From positions 1-32,995 of the forward strand of contig NZ_PGEM01000031.1 of NCBI RefSeq assembly GCF_002934005.1: a DNA stretch of 32,995 bases, given 5' to 3'. The DNA comes from Cuspidothrix issatschenkoi CHARLIE-1 (GTDB lineage: Bacteria; Cyanobacteriota; Cyanobacteriia; Cyanobacteriales; Nostocaceae). Below are positions 1 to 11,174 of this stretch, piece after piece. Under the pieces are notes generated by a model. The model was not told the DNA's origin. It did no database searches and saw nothing but the letters and a program-made list of their open reading frames with translations. Both the position numbers and the translations under genes were made by a program. Position 1 is the stretch's first letter. The number at the start of each line of letters is the position of its first letter.

Positions 1-11
1 AGATATTTATT

Positions 12-248
12 ATGTCCCGTCGTTGTGAACTAACTGGCAAAAAAGCCAATAACGCTTGTTCCGTCTCCCACTCCAACCGTCACACCAATCGCCTCCAGCA
101 CGTTAATCTCCAAAATAAGCGTGTATGGTGGGAAGGTGGCAAACGTTGGGTTAGACTAAAACTCTCCACCAAAGCCATCAAAACCTTACAACATAAAGGT
201 TTAGAAGCAATGGCCAAAGAAGCAGGTATTAACCTCAACCAATACTAA
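12..248 (+). CDS. rpmB: 50S ribosomal protein L28
   Basis: Structural protein of the large ribosomal subunit, cytoplasmic. The 78-residue product has the L28 signature: an N-terminal [11 protein letters not shown] block, then SHSNRHTNR, then a basic segment with [14 protein letters not shown], and a C-terminal helix ending in the AGINLNQY seen in cyanobacterial L28. Length is normal for the family. The ATG at 12 is the only sensible start; too little upstream sequence is in the window to judge its promoter or ribosome binding site. The gene stands alone here, with an STRR just downstream and a convergent phosphatase gene beyond it. Confidence 0.96.
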   Translation: MSRRCELTGKKANNACSVSHSNRHTNRLQHVNLQNKRVWWEGGKRWVRLKLSTKAIKTLQHKGLEAMAKEAGINLNQY

Positions 249-261
249 ATCGCAGGGAATA

Positions 262-333
262 AGGAACAGGAAACAGGGAACAGACCATTCATTCTGATTC
301 CTGACTCCTGACTCCTGACTCGGTGACTCCTGG
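262..333. repeat. Short tandem repeats between rpmB and the phosphatase gene
   Basis: A GGAACAG/GGAAACA-type run at about 262-284 is followed by heptamers of TGACTCC (302-308, 309-315, then a degenerate TGACTCGG TGACTCC). This is the STRR type typical of heterocystous cyanobacteria. It lies between two convergent genes and shows no coding potential. Confidence 0.7.
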
Positions 334-335
334 AA

Positions 336-1235
336 TCAAACACTATTTAATTTAATTATACCCCGATCAAAAACTCGATTATTAGTATTAATACCACTCA
401 CTTCTATTTTATCTGGGTAAACATCATAGCCAGCAAAACTTAAATCACTGGTTGAATATTCTGTCCATAGAGAACGACCAACAGGACGATTTCCCGCACC
501 TGCACCGCAGATTAAATAGGTAGTTCCATCAATAGAGCGAGTGCGTTCATAATTATGTTCATGGCCATTGATGTAAAGTTGTACATTGTATTTTTTAAAT
601 AGGGGAGTAAAGATTTTAATAAACTTGGCATTACTTCCATATTGACCGGATGAATAAATAGGATGATGACCAAAGACAACTTTCCAAAGTGCTTTACTGA
701 TACTTAATTGTTTCTCTAACCACATTAATTGGTTTTTCCAATCTGCATTACCATTAGTATCTAAAGCAAAAAACTGGATTTTATTTTTACTAAACGTGTA
801 ATAACGTCCCTGCATATTAAAACCAGCATATTTAACTTGAGGAACACCATTATCCGTGCGAATATCATGATTTCCTAAACAAGCATGAAACTTCACACCT
901 TTTTTAAGTAAAGCTTGATAGGGACGTTCAAAAACGGCATTAATTTTCTCAATTTCCCCATTGTTATAGATATTATCACCAGCTAAAACCACTAAATTAT
1001 AAGGATTTTTTTCATGATAAAAATTCATGGCATTAGCTACAGCATACTGTCCTTTTGTACCAGTTCCTGTATCTGCAACGGAGACAAAACGCAGTAATAA
1101 ATTTTTTCCAACTGGACTGACTGCTGTAGCTGTTTCTATGAGAGAATTGTTTGCTGATAATTTCCACCCTAGTAGTCCAGACCCTATGGTACTAATTCCA
1201 CCTAAAAACAAAAATTGACGGCGTTTCATTTTCAT
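336..1235 (-). CDS. Tat-exported metallophosphoesterase, purple acid phosphatase-like
   Basis: Predicted phosphomonoesterase acting outside the plasma membrane. The 299-residue protein begins with a twin-arginine-like leader (KRRQFLFLGG followed by a hydrophobic stretch to about residue 25). It then shows the calcineurin-like metal-binding motifs in order: D55 in VADTG, GDNIY (86-90), GNHD (121-124), GHHP (189-192) and GHEH (224-227, continuing NYER). The GHEHNYER block and overall length fit the purple acid / tartrate-resistant phosphatase group. A second ATG (M3) could be the true start. It is divergent from the 291-residue gene at 1375, and the 139-bp gap holds a perfect palindrome. The substrate cannot be read from sequence; a role in scavenging organic phosphate is inference. 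Confidence 0.85.
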   Translation of the reverse strand: MKMKRRQFLFLGGISTIGSGLLGWKLSANNSLIETATAVSPVGKNLLLRFVSVADTGTGTKGQYAVANAMNFYHEKNPYNLVVLAGDNIYNNGEIEKINAVFERPYQALLKKGVKFHACLGNHDIRTDNGVPQVKYAGFNMQGRYYTFSKNKIQFFALDTNGNADWKNQLMWLEKQLSISKALWKVVFGHHPIYSSGQYGSNAKFIKIFTPLFKKYNVQLYINGHEHNYERTRSIDGTTYLICGAGAGNRPVGRSLWTEYSTSDLSFAGYDVYPDKIEVSGINTNNRVFDRGIIKLNSV

Positions 1236-1312
1236 ATTTCACTTAATAGCACAATAGAGAATTATATAGCAATACCGTTCAGTTAAGACGTACCTGAAAC
1301 CCTTATTCTTTT

Positions 1313-1340
1313 GTAGGGGTAATTCATGAATTACCCCTAC
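1313..1340. repeat. Perfect 28-bp palindrome (GTAGGGG family)
   Basis: The sequence from GTAGGGGTAATTCA to TGAATTACCCCTAC is its own exact reverse complement with no loop. Short GTAGGGG...CCCCTAC palindromes are common dispersed elements in Nostocales genomes. It sits between two divergent genes, so it is unlikely to be a shared terminator. Confidence 0.75.
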
Positions 1341-1374
1341 ACATCTAGGTTTTTCCTAATTTTGTAAAAGTTCC

Positions 1375-2250
1375 ATGTCAGGAAACAAACGCAGACAACC
1401 AAGAAATGAAGCAACCAGTCAATCTTCCCCCACACCTTACCAGAAAAATCAACCCATTTGGAAAACAGCAATTATCCAAATTTTGCGGGGAACAATTGGT
1501 ATTTTAGAAACTACAGTCGTCAAACTGGAAACAGAAACACCGGCTGATAGTCAGGAAAAAAACGGTTTTTTCTCTAGTTGGGATAGGTTTTTAAGGACAT
1601 TTCGCTTATTCTTGCCATCAAGTATATCTAATAATCTGTCAGATACGGTTTTGACAGGGATTTTTGCAGTCTTGTTTGTGGTGACAATAGGGATAACCAC
1701 ATTTACATTTATTCCTAAATCTGTGGAAATTGCAACTGTTCCCCCAGTTAAGGAAGTTACCACACCAAGTCCAGTGGTTGAACCCGAACCTACTCCCACT
1801 CCAGTGGTTGAACCCGAACCTACTCCCACTCCAGTGGTTGAACCCGAACCTATTCCCACTCCAGTGGTTGAACCCGAACCTACTCCTACTCCAGTGGCTG
1901 AACCCGAACCTACTCCAGTGGTTGAATTAACACCAGAAGAATCTTTATTAGCAGCAATTGAAAATCAGTTTGCAGAAATTAGTATTGCGGTGAAGAGTAA
2001 AGATAAGCAAAACATGATTTCTCAATTGATAAAACCCATTGAAGCTAATTTCCGCACTAGTGATTTAAAAATTAAAATTAAGGATATTTGGTATAACCTG
2101 GAAAAATACCAGCAAGATAAACTTGCAGCCGATATATTACAACGTTCTCAAGAATTGAATTTTACTCATTTAGAAGTTGTAGATTCTCAAGATAAACTAA
2201 TTGCCCGTAGTCCCGTTATTGGTAATCAAATGATCATTTTTAACCGATGA
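1375..2250 (+). CDS. Membrane-anchored protein of unknown function with a Pro-Glu repeat linker
   Basis: I do not recognise this family. The 291 residues divide into a polar, basic N-terminal part (1-90), one transmembrane helix (about 91-113), a spacer made of the tandem decapeptide PVVEPEPTPT (about 133-183), and a charged, mostly helical C-terminal domain (about 185-291) beginning ELTPEESLLAAIENQ. The layout suggests a cytoplasmic N-terminus, a stiff extended stalk and an extracytoplasmic C-terminal domain. The stalk is encoded by nearly identical 30-bp DNA repeats, so its length probably varies between strains. It is divergent from the phosphatase and convergent with argS, with an inverted repeat behind its stop codon. 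The ATG start at 1375 is supported only by reading-frame extent. Confidence 0.7.
   Translation: MSGNKRRQPRNEATSQSSPTPYQKNQPIWKTAIIQILRGTIGILETTVVKLETETPADSQEKNGFFSSWDRFLRTFRLFLPSSISNNLSDTVLTGIFAVLFVVTIGITTFTFIPKSVEIATVPPVKEVTTPSPVVEPEPTPTPVVEPEPTPTPVVEPEPIPTPVVEPEPTPTPVAEPEPTPVVELTPEESLLAAIENQFAEISIAVKSKDKQNMISQLIKPIEANFRTSDLKIKIKDIWYNLEKYQQDKLAADILQRSQELNFTHLEVVDSQDKLIARSPVIGNQMIIFNR
1771..1914 (+). repeat. In-frame 30-bp tandem repeat encoding PVVEPEPTPT
   Basis: Four full 30-bp units start at 1771, 1801, 1831 and 1861, followed by a partial fifth at 1891-1914. Units differ by one or two substitutions (CCTACT/CCTATT, CCCACT/CCTACT, GTT/GCT). The period is a multiple of three, so changes in unit number keep the frame open. 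Confidence 0.95.
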
Positions 2251-2292
2251 TATTTATTAATACTAATTGTAAGAATTCAGGTGAGATAAAAA

Positions 2293-2356
2293 GATCCCCG
2301 ACTTCTGTGATCAATTTATCAGTTATGGACACAATTAATAAAAGAAGTCGGGGATC
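2293..2356. repeat. Inverted repeat of the GATCCCCGACTTCT family; possible bidirectional terminator
   Basis: The 14-nt arms GATCCCCGACTTCT (2293-2306) and AGAAGTCGGGGATC (2343-2356) are exact reverse complements across a 36-nt loop. It lies between the convergent 291-residue gene and argS. No strong T-tract follows either arm, and a related palindrome occurs at 4808, so a mobile palindromic repeat is as likely as a terminator. Confidence 0.7.
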
Positions 2357-2376
2357 TAAACCCCTACTACTTCTAT

Positions 2377-4134
2377 TTACATCCTTTCTAAAACCTTAAT
2401 TCCCAATAAAGATAATCCCAACTTGAGAGTTTTTGCAGTTAAATCACATAACATTAACCGTGAAGTTCTAGCAGGTTCTTCAGATTTGAGAACCGGGCAA
2501 TTTTCATAGAACTTGTTAAACTTATCACTGAGTTGATACAAATAATCACACAAACGATTTGGTAATAAATCCTGTTCTACTTCCTTAATTACCTCATCAA
2601 GTTGCAGAAGATGTTTAGCTAAAGTTAATTCTGCATCCTCTTTTAGTAAGATTTGGCGATTTATTCCCAAGTTGGTAAAGTCAATATTACCTTGACGACT
2701 AATACCTTGAATCCTCACATAAGCATAGAGAAGATAAGGGGCTGTATTGCCTTTGAGAGATAACATTTTGTCATAACTAAAGACATAACTACTGGTGCGA
2801 TTTTGACTTAAATCAGCATATTTAACCGCACTAATCCCCACTACTTCCGCGACATTTTGAATAAATTCTTCTGTTTCTACTCTGCCATCTTCTTGTAATC
2901 TCTTTTCTATATCTGCACGGGCGCGGTTAATAGCTTCATCTAACAAATCTCGTAACCGCACAGTGTCACCAGAACGAGTTTTAAATTTTTTGCCGTCTTC
3001 ACCTAACACTAACCCAAAAGGAACATGAACTAATTCCACATCTTCAGGTATCCAATTTGCTTTTCTTGCTACTTGAAAAAATTGGGTAAAGTGGTTAGAT
3101 TGTCCTTCATCAGTAACATAAACAATGCGCTTGGCTTCATCTTTTTGAATGCGATGACCTAAAGCTGCTAAATCCGTAGTTGCGTAGTTATAACCACCAT
3201 CTGATTTTTGCACAATTAAGGGTAAAGGATTACCTTCTCTATTGGTAAAACCATCTAAGAAAACACATTTTGCGCCTTGATTTTCTTCTAATAATCCCGT
3301 AGTTGCTAAATCTTCTACAACTTTTGGTAATAAGGGATTATAAAAAGATTCACCTCTTTCTATTAATTCAACATTTAATAAATCATAGATGATTTGAAAT
3401 TCTTGTCGAGATTGTTCACATAATAATTTCCAAGCATGAAGAGTATCTTCCGCACCCGCTTGTAATCTCACAACTTCTTGACGGGAATTTTCTTGAAAAA
3501 CTGCATCTTCATCAAATCGCTTTTTGGCTTGACGATAAAAACTCACTAAATCGCCAATATTTAAAGCATTGGCGGTAGTAAGTGCATCTGGATAAACTTC
3601 CCGCAAATAGGTAATTAACATCCCAAATTGTGTACCCCAATCTCCAACATGATTTAACCGCAAAACATCATGGCCACAAAATTCTAAAATCCGGGCAATG
3701 GAATCACCAATAATAGTCGAACGTAAATGTCCAACGTGCATTTCTTTGGCAATATTCGGACTAGAAAAATCAACAATTTGCTTTTGGGGATTTGTCGCTG
3801 TGGGTATTCCTAATCTATCATCTGCTTGAATTGCGTTCAGTTGTGCTTCCAAGTAAGATGTTTGTAATTTGAGGTTAATAAAACCAGGCCCAGCGATTTC
3901 TGGAGGTTCACAAATATCAGATACATCTAGTTTATTAACTATTTCCGTAGCGATGATTCTCGGTTGCTTTCCTAACTTTTTACTCAAGGATAAAGCCACA
4001 TTAGCTTGATAATCACCAAATTTAGGATTACTGGCGGAAACCAAAATTGGATCTGTATTGGTATAATCTGTACCAAAAGCAGCTACTAAAGCCTGAGTTA
4101 ATTTGAGTTTTAGTTGTTCTTGTGTAGCGTTCAT
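2377..4134 (-). CDS. argS: Arginyl-tRNA synthetase
   Basis: Class I aminoacyl-tRNA synthetase that charges tRNA-Arg in an ATP-dependent reaction. The 585-residue protein has the ArgRS N-terminal additional domain (about 1-100), the HIGH-type motif as HVGH (133-136, in [11 protein letters not shown]), the Rossmann-fold catalytic core with the family sequence [12 protein letters not shown], and [17 protein letters not shown] near residues 375-390 in the KMSKS region. A helical DALR anticodon-binding domain covers about 455-585 and ends in LGIKVLERM. Length is normal and the start is an ATG with N-terminal family similarity. It is upstream of and convergent with the 291-residue gene. The DUF29 gene lies 36 bp upstream in the same direction, so co-transcription is possible. 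Confidence 0.97.
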   Translation of the reverse strand: MNATQEQLKLKLTQALVAAFGTDYTNTDPILVSASNPKFGDYQANVALSLSKKLGKQPRIIATEIVNKLDVSDICEPPEIAGPGFINLKLQTSYLEAQLNAIQADDRLGIPTATNPQKQIVDFSSPNIAKEMHVGHLRSTIIGDSIARILEFCGHDVLRLNHVGDWGTQFGMLITYLREVYPDALTTANALNIGDLVSFYRQAKKRFDEDAVFQENSRQEVVRLQAGAEDTLHAWKLLCEQSRQEFQIIYDLLNVELIERGESFYNPLLPKVVEDLATTGLLEENQGAKCVFLDGFTNREGNPLPLIVQKSDGGYNYATTDLAALGHRIQKDEAKRIVYVTDEGQSNHFTQFFQVARKANWIPEDVELVHVPFGLVLGEDGKKFKTRSGDTVRLRDLLDEAINRARADIEKRLQEDGRVETEEFIQNVAEVVGISAVKYADLSQNRTSSYVFSYDKMLSLKGNTAPYLLYAYVRIQGISRQGNIDFTNLGINRQILLKEDAELTLAKHLLQLDEVIKEVEQDLLPNRLCDYLYQLSDKFNKFYENCPVLKSEEPARTSRLMLCDLTAKTLKLGLSLLGIKVLERM

Positions 4135-4170
4135 TATATCAATTGTATCTGCGTCTGTTGTTTAATGATG

Positions 4171-4620
4171 TTATGTTTGATAATTGGAGATGTCATTGGG
4201 AAACCAGTTTTCATCTAGGGCTTGCAAAAGGCTAATCTGAGCATCTGGGGGAAGGTAACATAACTTAGAAACGGATTTAATAGCGACGGGATGAGCTTTT
4301 TCATAGAACGTTTGTAATTGAGAATTAAGACTAGGACTATCTTCCAAACGTCCTTGAATTTGAGCGCGAAAGTTGACAATTTCCGCAGCCCAGTGATTAC
4401 CGGATCTCGGTTTTTCAGATTCCCAGTAAGACAATTTGAGGAGATGTTCTAGAACACGGGTTAAAAGACTAATTAGGGCGCGTTTGTCGTTTTTCCCCAT
4501 AATTTCTAGTTCTTCGATTAAGCTATCCCAATCTATATTTTCAAAATCACGGTTTTGGATTTGTTGGATAGTTTCTTGTGTCCATTGATTGTAATCGGTG
4601 TCATAAAGAGATGATGTCAT
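4171..4620 (-). CDS. DUF29 family protein
   Basis: Small soluble protein of 149 residues. It matches the cyanobacterial DUF29 pattern: an N-terminal SLYDTDYNQWTQETIQQI block, then DWDSLIEELEIMGKNDKRAL, then LLKLSYWE, ending near LDENWFP. It is mostly alpha-helical. Function is unknown; cyanobacteria carry many paralogues, often near repeats or mobile DNA. It ends 36 bp before argS on the same strand and may be read through into it, but nothing in the sequence ties it to translation. Confidence 0.85.
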   Translation of the reverse strand: MTSSLYDTDYNQWTQETIQQIQNRDFENIDWDSLIEELEIMGKNDKRALISLLTRVLEHLLKLSYWESEKPRSGNHWAAEIVNFRAQIQGRLEDSPSLNSQLQTFYEKAHPVAIKSVSKLCYLPPDAQISLLQALDENWFPNDISNYQT

Positions 4621-4852
4621 AGTTTTGTTCTCTAGTATTTTTCGGGAGATTTACTTATTAATCATCTAACTTGGTTAATTATAACATTGAAGAGATAATT
4701 TATATGAAAATCATATTTTATTTTTCTAAAATTACCCAGGGTGGGCAATATCCACTACAAGAATTGTAACTCTGTTCCCTGGTGCAATCCTATTTATGAA
4801 CAACAATATCCCCCACTTCTTTAAGAAGTCGGGGATCTGACTCTTGGAATAT
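4621..4852. other. Non-coding gap with a short palindrome
   Basis: The 232-bp gap is AT-rich and contains no convincing gene. At 4808-4836 it carries a near-perfect palindrome, ATCCCCCACTTCTT / AAGAAGTCGGGGAT with a 1-nt centre and one mismatch. This is the same family as the inverted repeat at 2293-2356. It sits just after the 3' end of the remnant gene at 4853 (minus strand) and could also stop its transcript. Confidence 0.65.
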
Positions 4853-5246
4853 TTACAAATCAAATAGGGGTGATTTAATATGAGCAGCAATTTCATCCAA
4901 AGAAGCAGGACTCAGATTAGCTGCTTTTAACTCCGGTAAAATATCTTCCCAAGATTTATCAGAATTACCTGCTAAAACCAAATGAACCAATATTTGATCC
5001 ATAATCTTGGTTTGAGAAACAGCAACCTCTAAATATTTTTCACTCTTTTTTTCAGTATCTACCAAAGTTGCAATCCTGATTTAATGATTTGATCGCAGTT
5101 TGTAAGGTCGGATTATTACCAACAATTGCTAATGCTTGTCCTACAACTTGCGTCGCTTGTATAGCTGCACCACCAACCGCTTGTGCTGTTGCGGCGATCG
5201 CACCAAAATATAGATTTCTTACCTTGCGTTTTAATATATTTAAATT
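4853..5246 (-). pseudogene. Frameshifted remnant of an unknown cyanobacterial protein
   Basis: Two minus-strand frames read as one interrupted gene. The upstream part (5246 to the TGA at 5052-5054) encodes FGAIAATAQAVGGAAIQATQ...LQTAIKSLNQ, a regular small-residue helix. The downstream part (open to 4853) encodes TLVDTEKKSEKYLEVAV...AAHIKSPLFDL, a helical acidic segment. The frames overlap around 5054-5065, and no ATG opens either piece; the only start for the 70-residue part is a weak TTG at 5065. A single-base frameshift near 5055-5070 would join them, and the 5' end of the gene is missing. I do not recognise the parent family. A short intact gene for the 70-residue part alone is the alternative. 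Confidence 0.5.
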
Positions 5247-9041
<3,795 letters not shown>

Positions 9042-9053
9042 GTGCTACGCCAC

Positions 9054-9102
9054 GGTGACAGGTGACAGGTAACAGAAAGAAGGCAAAAGGCAAGAGGCAA
9101 AA
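9054..9102. repeat. Short degenerate heptamer repeats after apcE
   Basis: GGTGACA, GGTGACA and GGTAACA (9054-9074) are followed by AGGCAAA-type units to about 9102. This is a second, shorter STRR next to the large array at 9185. Confidence 0.6.
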
Positions 9103-9184
9103 GATAATTAATTCTTCCTTTCTTCTCCCTCATGGTGCCAAAAAGACTGTTTAACCTTGATTTTACAGGCTTTTTACTATTCTC

Positions 9185-9303
9185 TGTTCCCTGTTCCCTG
9201 TTCCCTGTTCCCTGTTACCTGTTACCTGTTACCTGTTCCCTGTTCCCTGTTCCCTGTTCCCTGTTCCCTGTTACCTGTTCCCTGTTACCTGTTCCCTGTT
9301 CCC
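9185..9303. repeat. STRR: 17 perfect-length heptamers TGTTCCC/TGTTACC
   Basis: Exactly 17 contiguous 7-nt units cover 119 bp. Only two unit types occur, TGTTCCC (12) and TGTTACC (5), in the order C C C C A A A C C C C C A C A C C, where C and A denote the fifth base. It lies between apcE and apcA. An open frame through the array (9132-9383) is a by-product of the repeat. Confidence 0.95.
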
Positions 9304-9537
9304 TCAAAATGAGCAAATCTGAAAATAATTGTTACAAAATATTAAGAGCAGTAATAAATGCTCAACATAATACTGGAAAATAATTTGCGGAAGGTAATTG
9401 AGTTCTTCACCTGGTTTACACCAAATCCAGTAAATTTGGCTAAGAATGTTAAGCCAGATGTGAACTAAATATCAACCTAGTAAATTTGTACCAGTTTAAT
9501 CAAATTCTGGTTTCATTAGTTTTGGAGGAATCCATTA
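9304..9537 (+). promoter_or_regulatory. Promoter and leader region of apcA
   Basis: The 234 bp between the STRR and apcA probably holds the strong apcA promoter. Two small stems overlap in it: CCAAAT (9421-9426)/ATTTGG (9434-9439) and TGGCT (9437-9441)/AGCCA (9452-9456). They share 9437-9439, so only one can form at a time. A strong Shine-Dalgarno GGAGGA (9524-9529) is spaced well for the ATG at 9538. Confidence 0.5.
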
Positions 9538-10023
9538 ATGAGTATCGTCACGAAAGCCATCGTGAATGCTGATGCAGAAGCTCGCTACCTCAGCCCCGGT
9601 GAATTAGATAGAATCAAAGGTTTTGTTGCTGGTGGTGCTGCACGTCTCCGCATCGCTCAAGTATTGACCGAAAACCGCGAGCGCATCGTTAAGCAAGCTG
9701 GCGACCAACTGTTCCAAAAACGTCCTGACGTTGTTTCTCCCGGTGGTAACGCTTACGGTCAAGAAATGACAGCTACCTGCCTTCGTGACCTTGACTACTA
9801 CTTGCGTCTTGTAACCTACGGAATCGTTTCTGGCGATGTTACCCCCATCGAAGAAATCGGTATCGTTGGTGTACGCGAAATGTACAAGTCTTTGGGTACT
9901 CCCATTGAAGCTGTTGCTGGTGGCGTTGCTGCTATGAAGAGCGTTGCTTCTACCCTGTTGTCTGCTGAAGACGCTGCTGAAGCTGGTGCTTACTTCGACT
10001 ACGTTGTTGGTGCAATGGGCTAA
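9538..10023 (+). CDS. apcA: Allophycocyanin alpha subunit
   Basis: Core phycobiliprotein that pairs with ApcB to form the (alpha-beta)3 discs of the phycobilisome core. The 161-residue length is exact for the family. C81, in [13 protein letters not shown], is the phycocyanobilin attachment site. The N-terminal helices ([22 protein letters not shown]) and the C-terminal [10 protein letters not shown] are diagnostic. Codon use is biased toward C-ending, highly expressed codons compared with the neighbours, as expected for an abundant antenna protein. apcB follows after 67 nt with no terminator between them. Confidence 0.98.
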   Translation: MSIVTKAIVNADAEARYLSPGELDRIKGFVAGGAARLRIAQVLTENRERIVKQAGDQLFQKRPDVVSPGGNAYGQEMTATCLRDLDYYLRLVTYGIVSGDVTPIEEIGIVGVREMYKSLGTPIEAVAGGVAAMKSVASTLLSAEDAAEAGAYFDYVVGAMG

Positions 10024-10090
10024 GTTGCAGCTAATAAACTGCTGAACTCAAACCTGTTGTAATCAAGTTGGAAATAAGGAAATAACAACA

Positions 10091-10576
10091 ATGCAAGACG
10101 CAATTACCTCCGTTATCAATTCTTCAGACGTTCAAGGTAAATACCTTGATACCGCCGCTTTAGAAAAGCTCAAAGGTTACTTCGCTACCGGTGAACTGCG
10201 CGTCCGTGCAGCTACCACAATTAGCGCTAACGCTGCTGCTATCGTTAAAGAAGCTGTAGCTAAATCCTTATTGTACTCTGATATCACCCGTCCCGGTGGT
10301 AATATGTACACCACCCGCCGTTACGCAGCTTGTATCCGTGACTTGGATTACTACTTGCGTTATTCCACCTACGCTATGTTGGCTGGAGATCCTTCCATCC
10401 TCGACGAGCGTGTACTTAACGGTTTGAAAGAAACCTACAACTCCTTGGGCGTTCCCGTGGGTGCTACCGTTCAAGCTATCCAAGCTATGAAAGAAGTAAC
10501 TGCAAGCTTGGTTGGTCCTGACGCTGGTAAAGAAATGGGCGTTTACTTCGACTATATCTCCTCTGGCTTGAGCTAG
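10091..10576 (+). CDS. apcB: Allophycocyanin beta subunit
   Basis: Partner of ApcA in the phycobilisome core. It has 161 residues. C81, in [13 protein letters not shown], binds phycocyanobilin, and N71, in RPGGNMY, is the conserved asparagine that is N-methylated in beta-type phycobiliproteins (family knowledge). The C-terminus ends [10 protein letters not shown], as usual. A purine-rich GGAAATAAGGAAATAA precedes the ATG. Codon use resembles apcA. It is co-transcribed with apcA by position; the 215-nt gap to apcC is long enough for separate control of the linker. Confidence 0.98.
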   Translation: MQDAITSVINSSDVQGKYLDTAALEKLKGYFATGELRVRAATTISANAAAIVKEAVAKSLLYSDITRPGGNMYTTRRYAACIRDLDYYLRYSTYAMLAGDPSILDERVLNGLKETYNSLGVPVGATVQAIQAMKEVTASLVGPDAGKEMGVYFDYISSGLS

Positions 10577-10791
10577 GAGTTAGCTTTGCACTTAGTCATA
10601 TAGGTGCGGCTTTATGAAGGTCTGGAGATCAATCATCATTACTAGAAGTTTCTCTTGCTAATTGGTTGTAAGCGTTATCAGTCTGGTGTTGATGGTTGAT
10701 TACCAGCCTTGGAAAAAATAATTAAAGATTTTCACTCAAGATATTTCAGATAAAAAAGTTTACCAAACAATATCAGGAGATTTGAAACAAA
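10577..10791 (+). promoter_or_regulatory. apcB-apcC intergenic region
   Basis: 215 nt with no gene. A weak stem CTGGT (10683-10687)/ACCAG (10702-10706) is the only structure I see; it lacks a T-tract and is at best an attenuator. In other cyanobacteria apcC levels are lowered relative to apcAB by processing or partial termination in this interval, so a similar role is plausible but not shown here. AGGAG lies just before the apcC start. Confidence 0.35.
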
Positions 10792-10998
10792 ATGGCTCGT
10801 TTATTTAAAGTAACTGCTTGTGTTCCTAGTCTAAGTCGTACTCGCACCCAACGCGAATTACAAAATACTTACTTTACTAAGTTAGTTCCTTTTGAAAATT
10901 GGTTCCGCGAACAACAACGCATCATGAAAATGGGTGGCAAAATTGTTAAGGTTGAATTAGCAACTGGTAAGCAAGGTACTAATACCGGTTTGCTGTAA
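10792..10998 (+). CDS. apcC: Phycobilisome 7.8-kDa core linker (L-C)
   Basis: Small linker that caps and stabilises the allophycocyanin trimers of the core. The 68 residues form one CpcD-type linker domain. It starts MARLFKVTACVPS, carries RTQRELQNTYFTKLVP, and ends in MGGKIVKVELATGKQGTN. Length is exact for ApcC. AGGAG lies about 11 nt before the ATG. It is the last gene of the apcE-A-B-C cluster and is followed 38 nt later by a strong intrinsic terminator. Confidence 0.98.
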   Translation: MARLFKVTACVPSLSRTRTQRELQNTYFTKLVPFENWFREQQRIMKMGGKIVKVELATGKQGTNTGLL

Positions 10999-11035
10999 TT
11001 TTTATAAATCAGATATTATTGTATTTCGATTTTGC

Positions 11036-11062
11036 AAGAGGTCATTAATGACCTCTTTTTTT
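11036..11062 (+). terminator. Rho-independent terminator of the apc cluster
   Basis: AAGAGGTCAT (11036-11045) and ATGACCTCTT (11048-11057) form a 10-bp stem with a 2-nt centre, running straight into a tract of seven Ts (11056-11062). It is placed 38 nt after the apcC stop. Confidence 0.93.
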
Positions 11063-11075
11063 ATTTATAAAGAAA

Positions 11076-11174
11076 ATGCCGAAAACCCTTGAAGATGCGT
11101 CAGAAAGTATTATTGTCGTAGCAGATAAAGCACTTTATGAAGCTAAACCCCAGAACACATTTTGTGTTTATTTG
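11076..11174 (+). pseudogene. Remnant of the C-terminus of a GGDEF (diguanylate cyclase) domain
   Basis: This short frame reads MPKTLEDASESIIVVADKAL then YEAKPQNTFCVYL. That matches the last 30 or so residues of cyanobacterial GGDEF domains, whose consensus is P..ED..E.LI..ADKALY.AK..GRN..CVYL. The rest of the domain, including the GG(D/E)EF loop, is absent: the sequence directly upstream is the apc terminator. The final bases overlap the 3' end of the membrane-protein gene on the other strand. It is therefore a decayed fragment left by a rearrangement, not a functional gene. Chance similarity is possible given its length but unlikely because of the ADKALYEAK core. Confidence 0.6.

Noticed and set aside
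1551-1930. Repeat-rich open frames on both strands over the 30-bp tandem repeat
   Set aside because: The Gly-Ser-Thr and Leu-Asn-Pro readings are by-products of a repeat whose frame is set by the 291-residue gene.
9185-9303. Possible CRISPR array
   Set aside because: Units are 7 nt and contiguous with no spacers, and no cas gene is nearby.
9132-9383. Open frame of 83 codons across the STRR between apcE and apcA
   Set aside because: Its product is a translated heptamer repeat (SLFPVPCSL-like); the array is non-coding.
10268-10483. Minus-strand open frame inside apcB
   Set aside because: A shadow of the strongly codon-biased apcB gene with no independent support.
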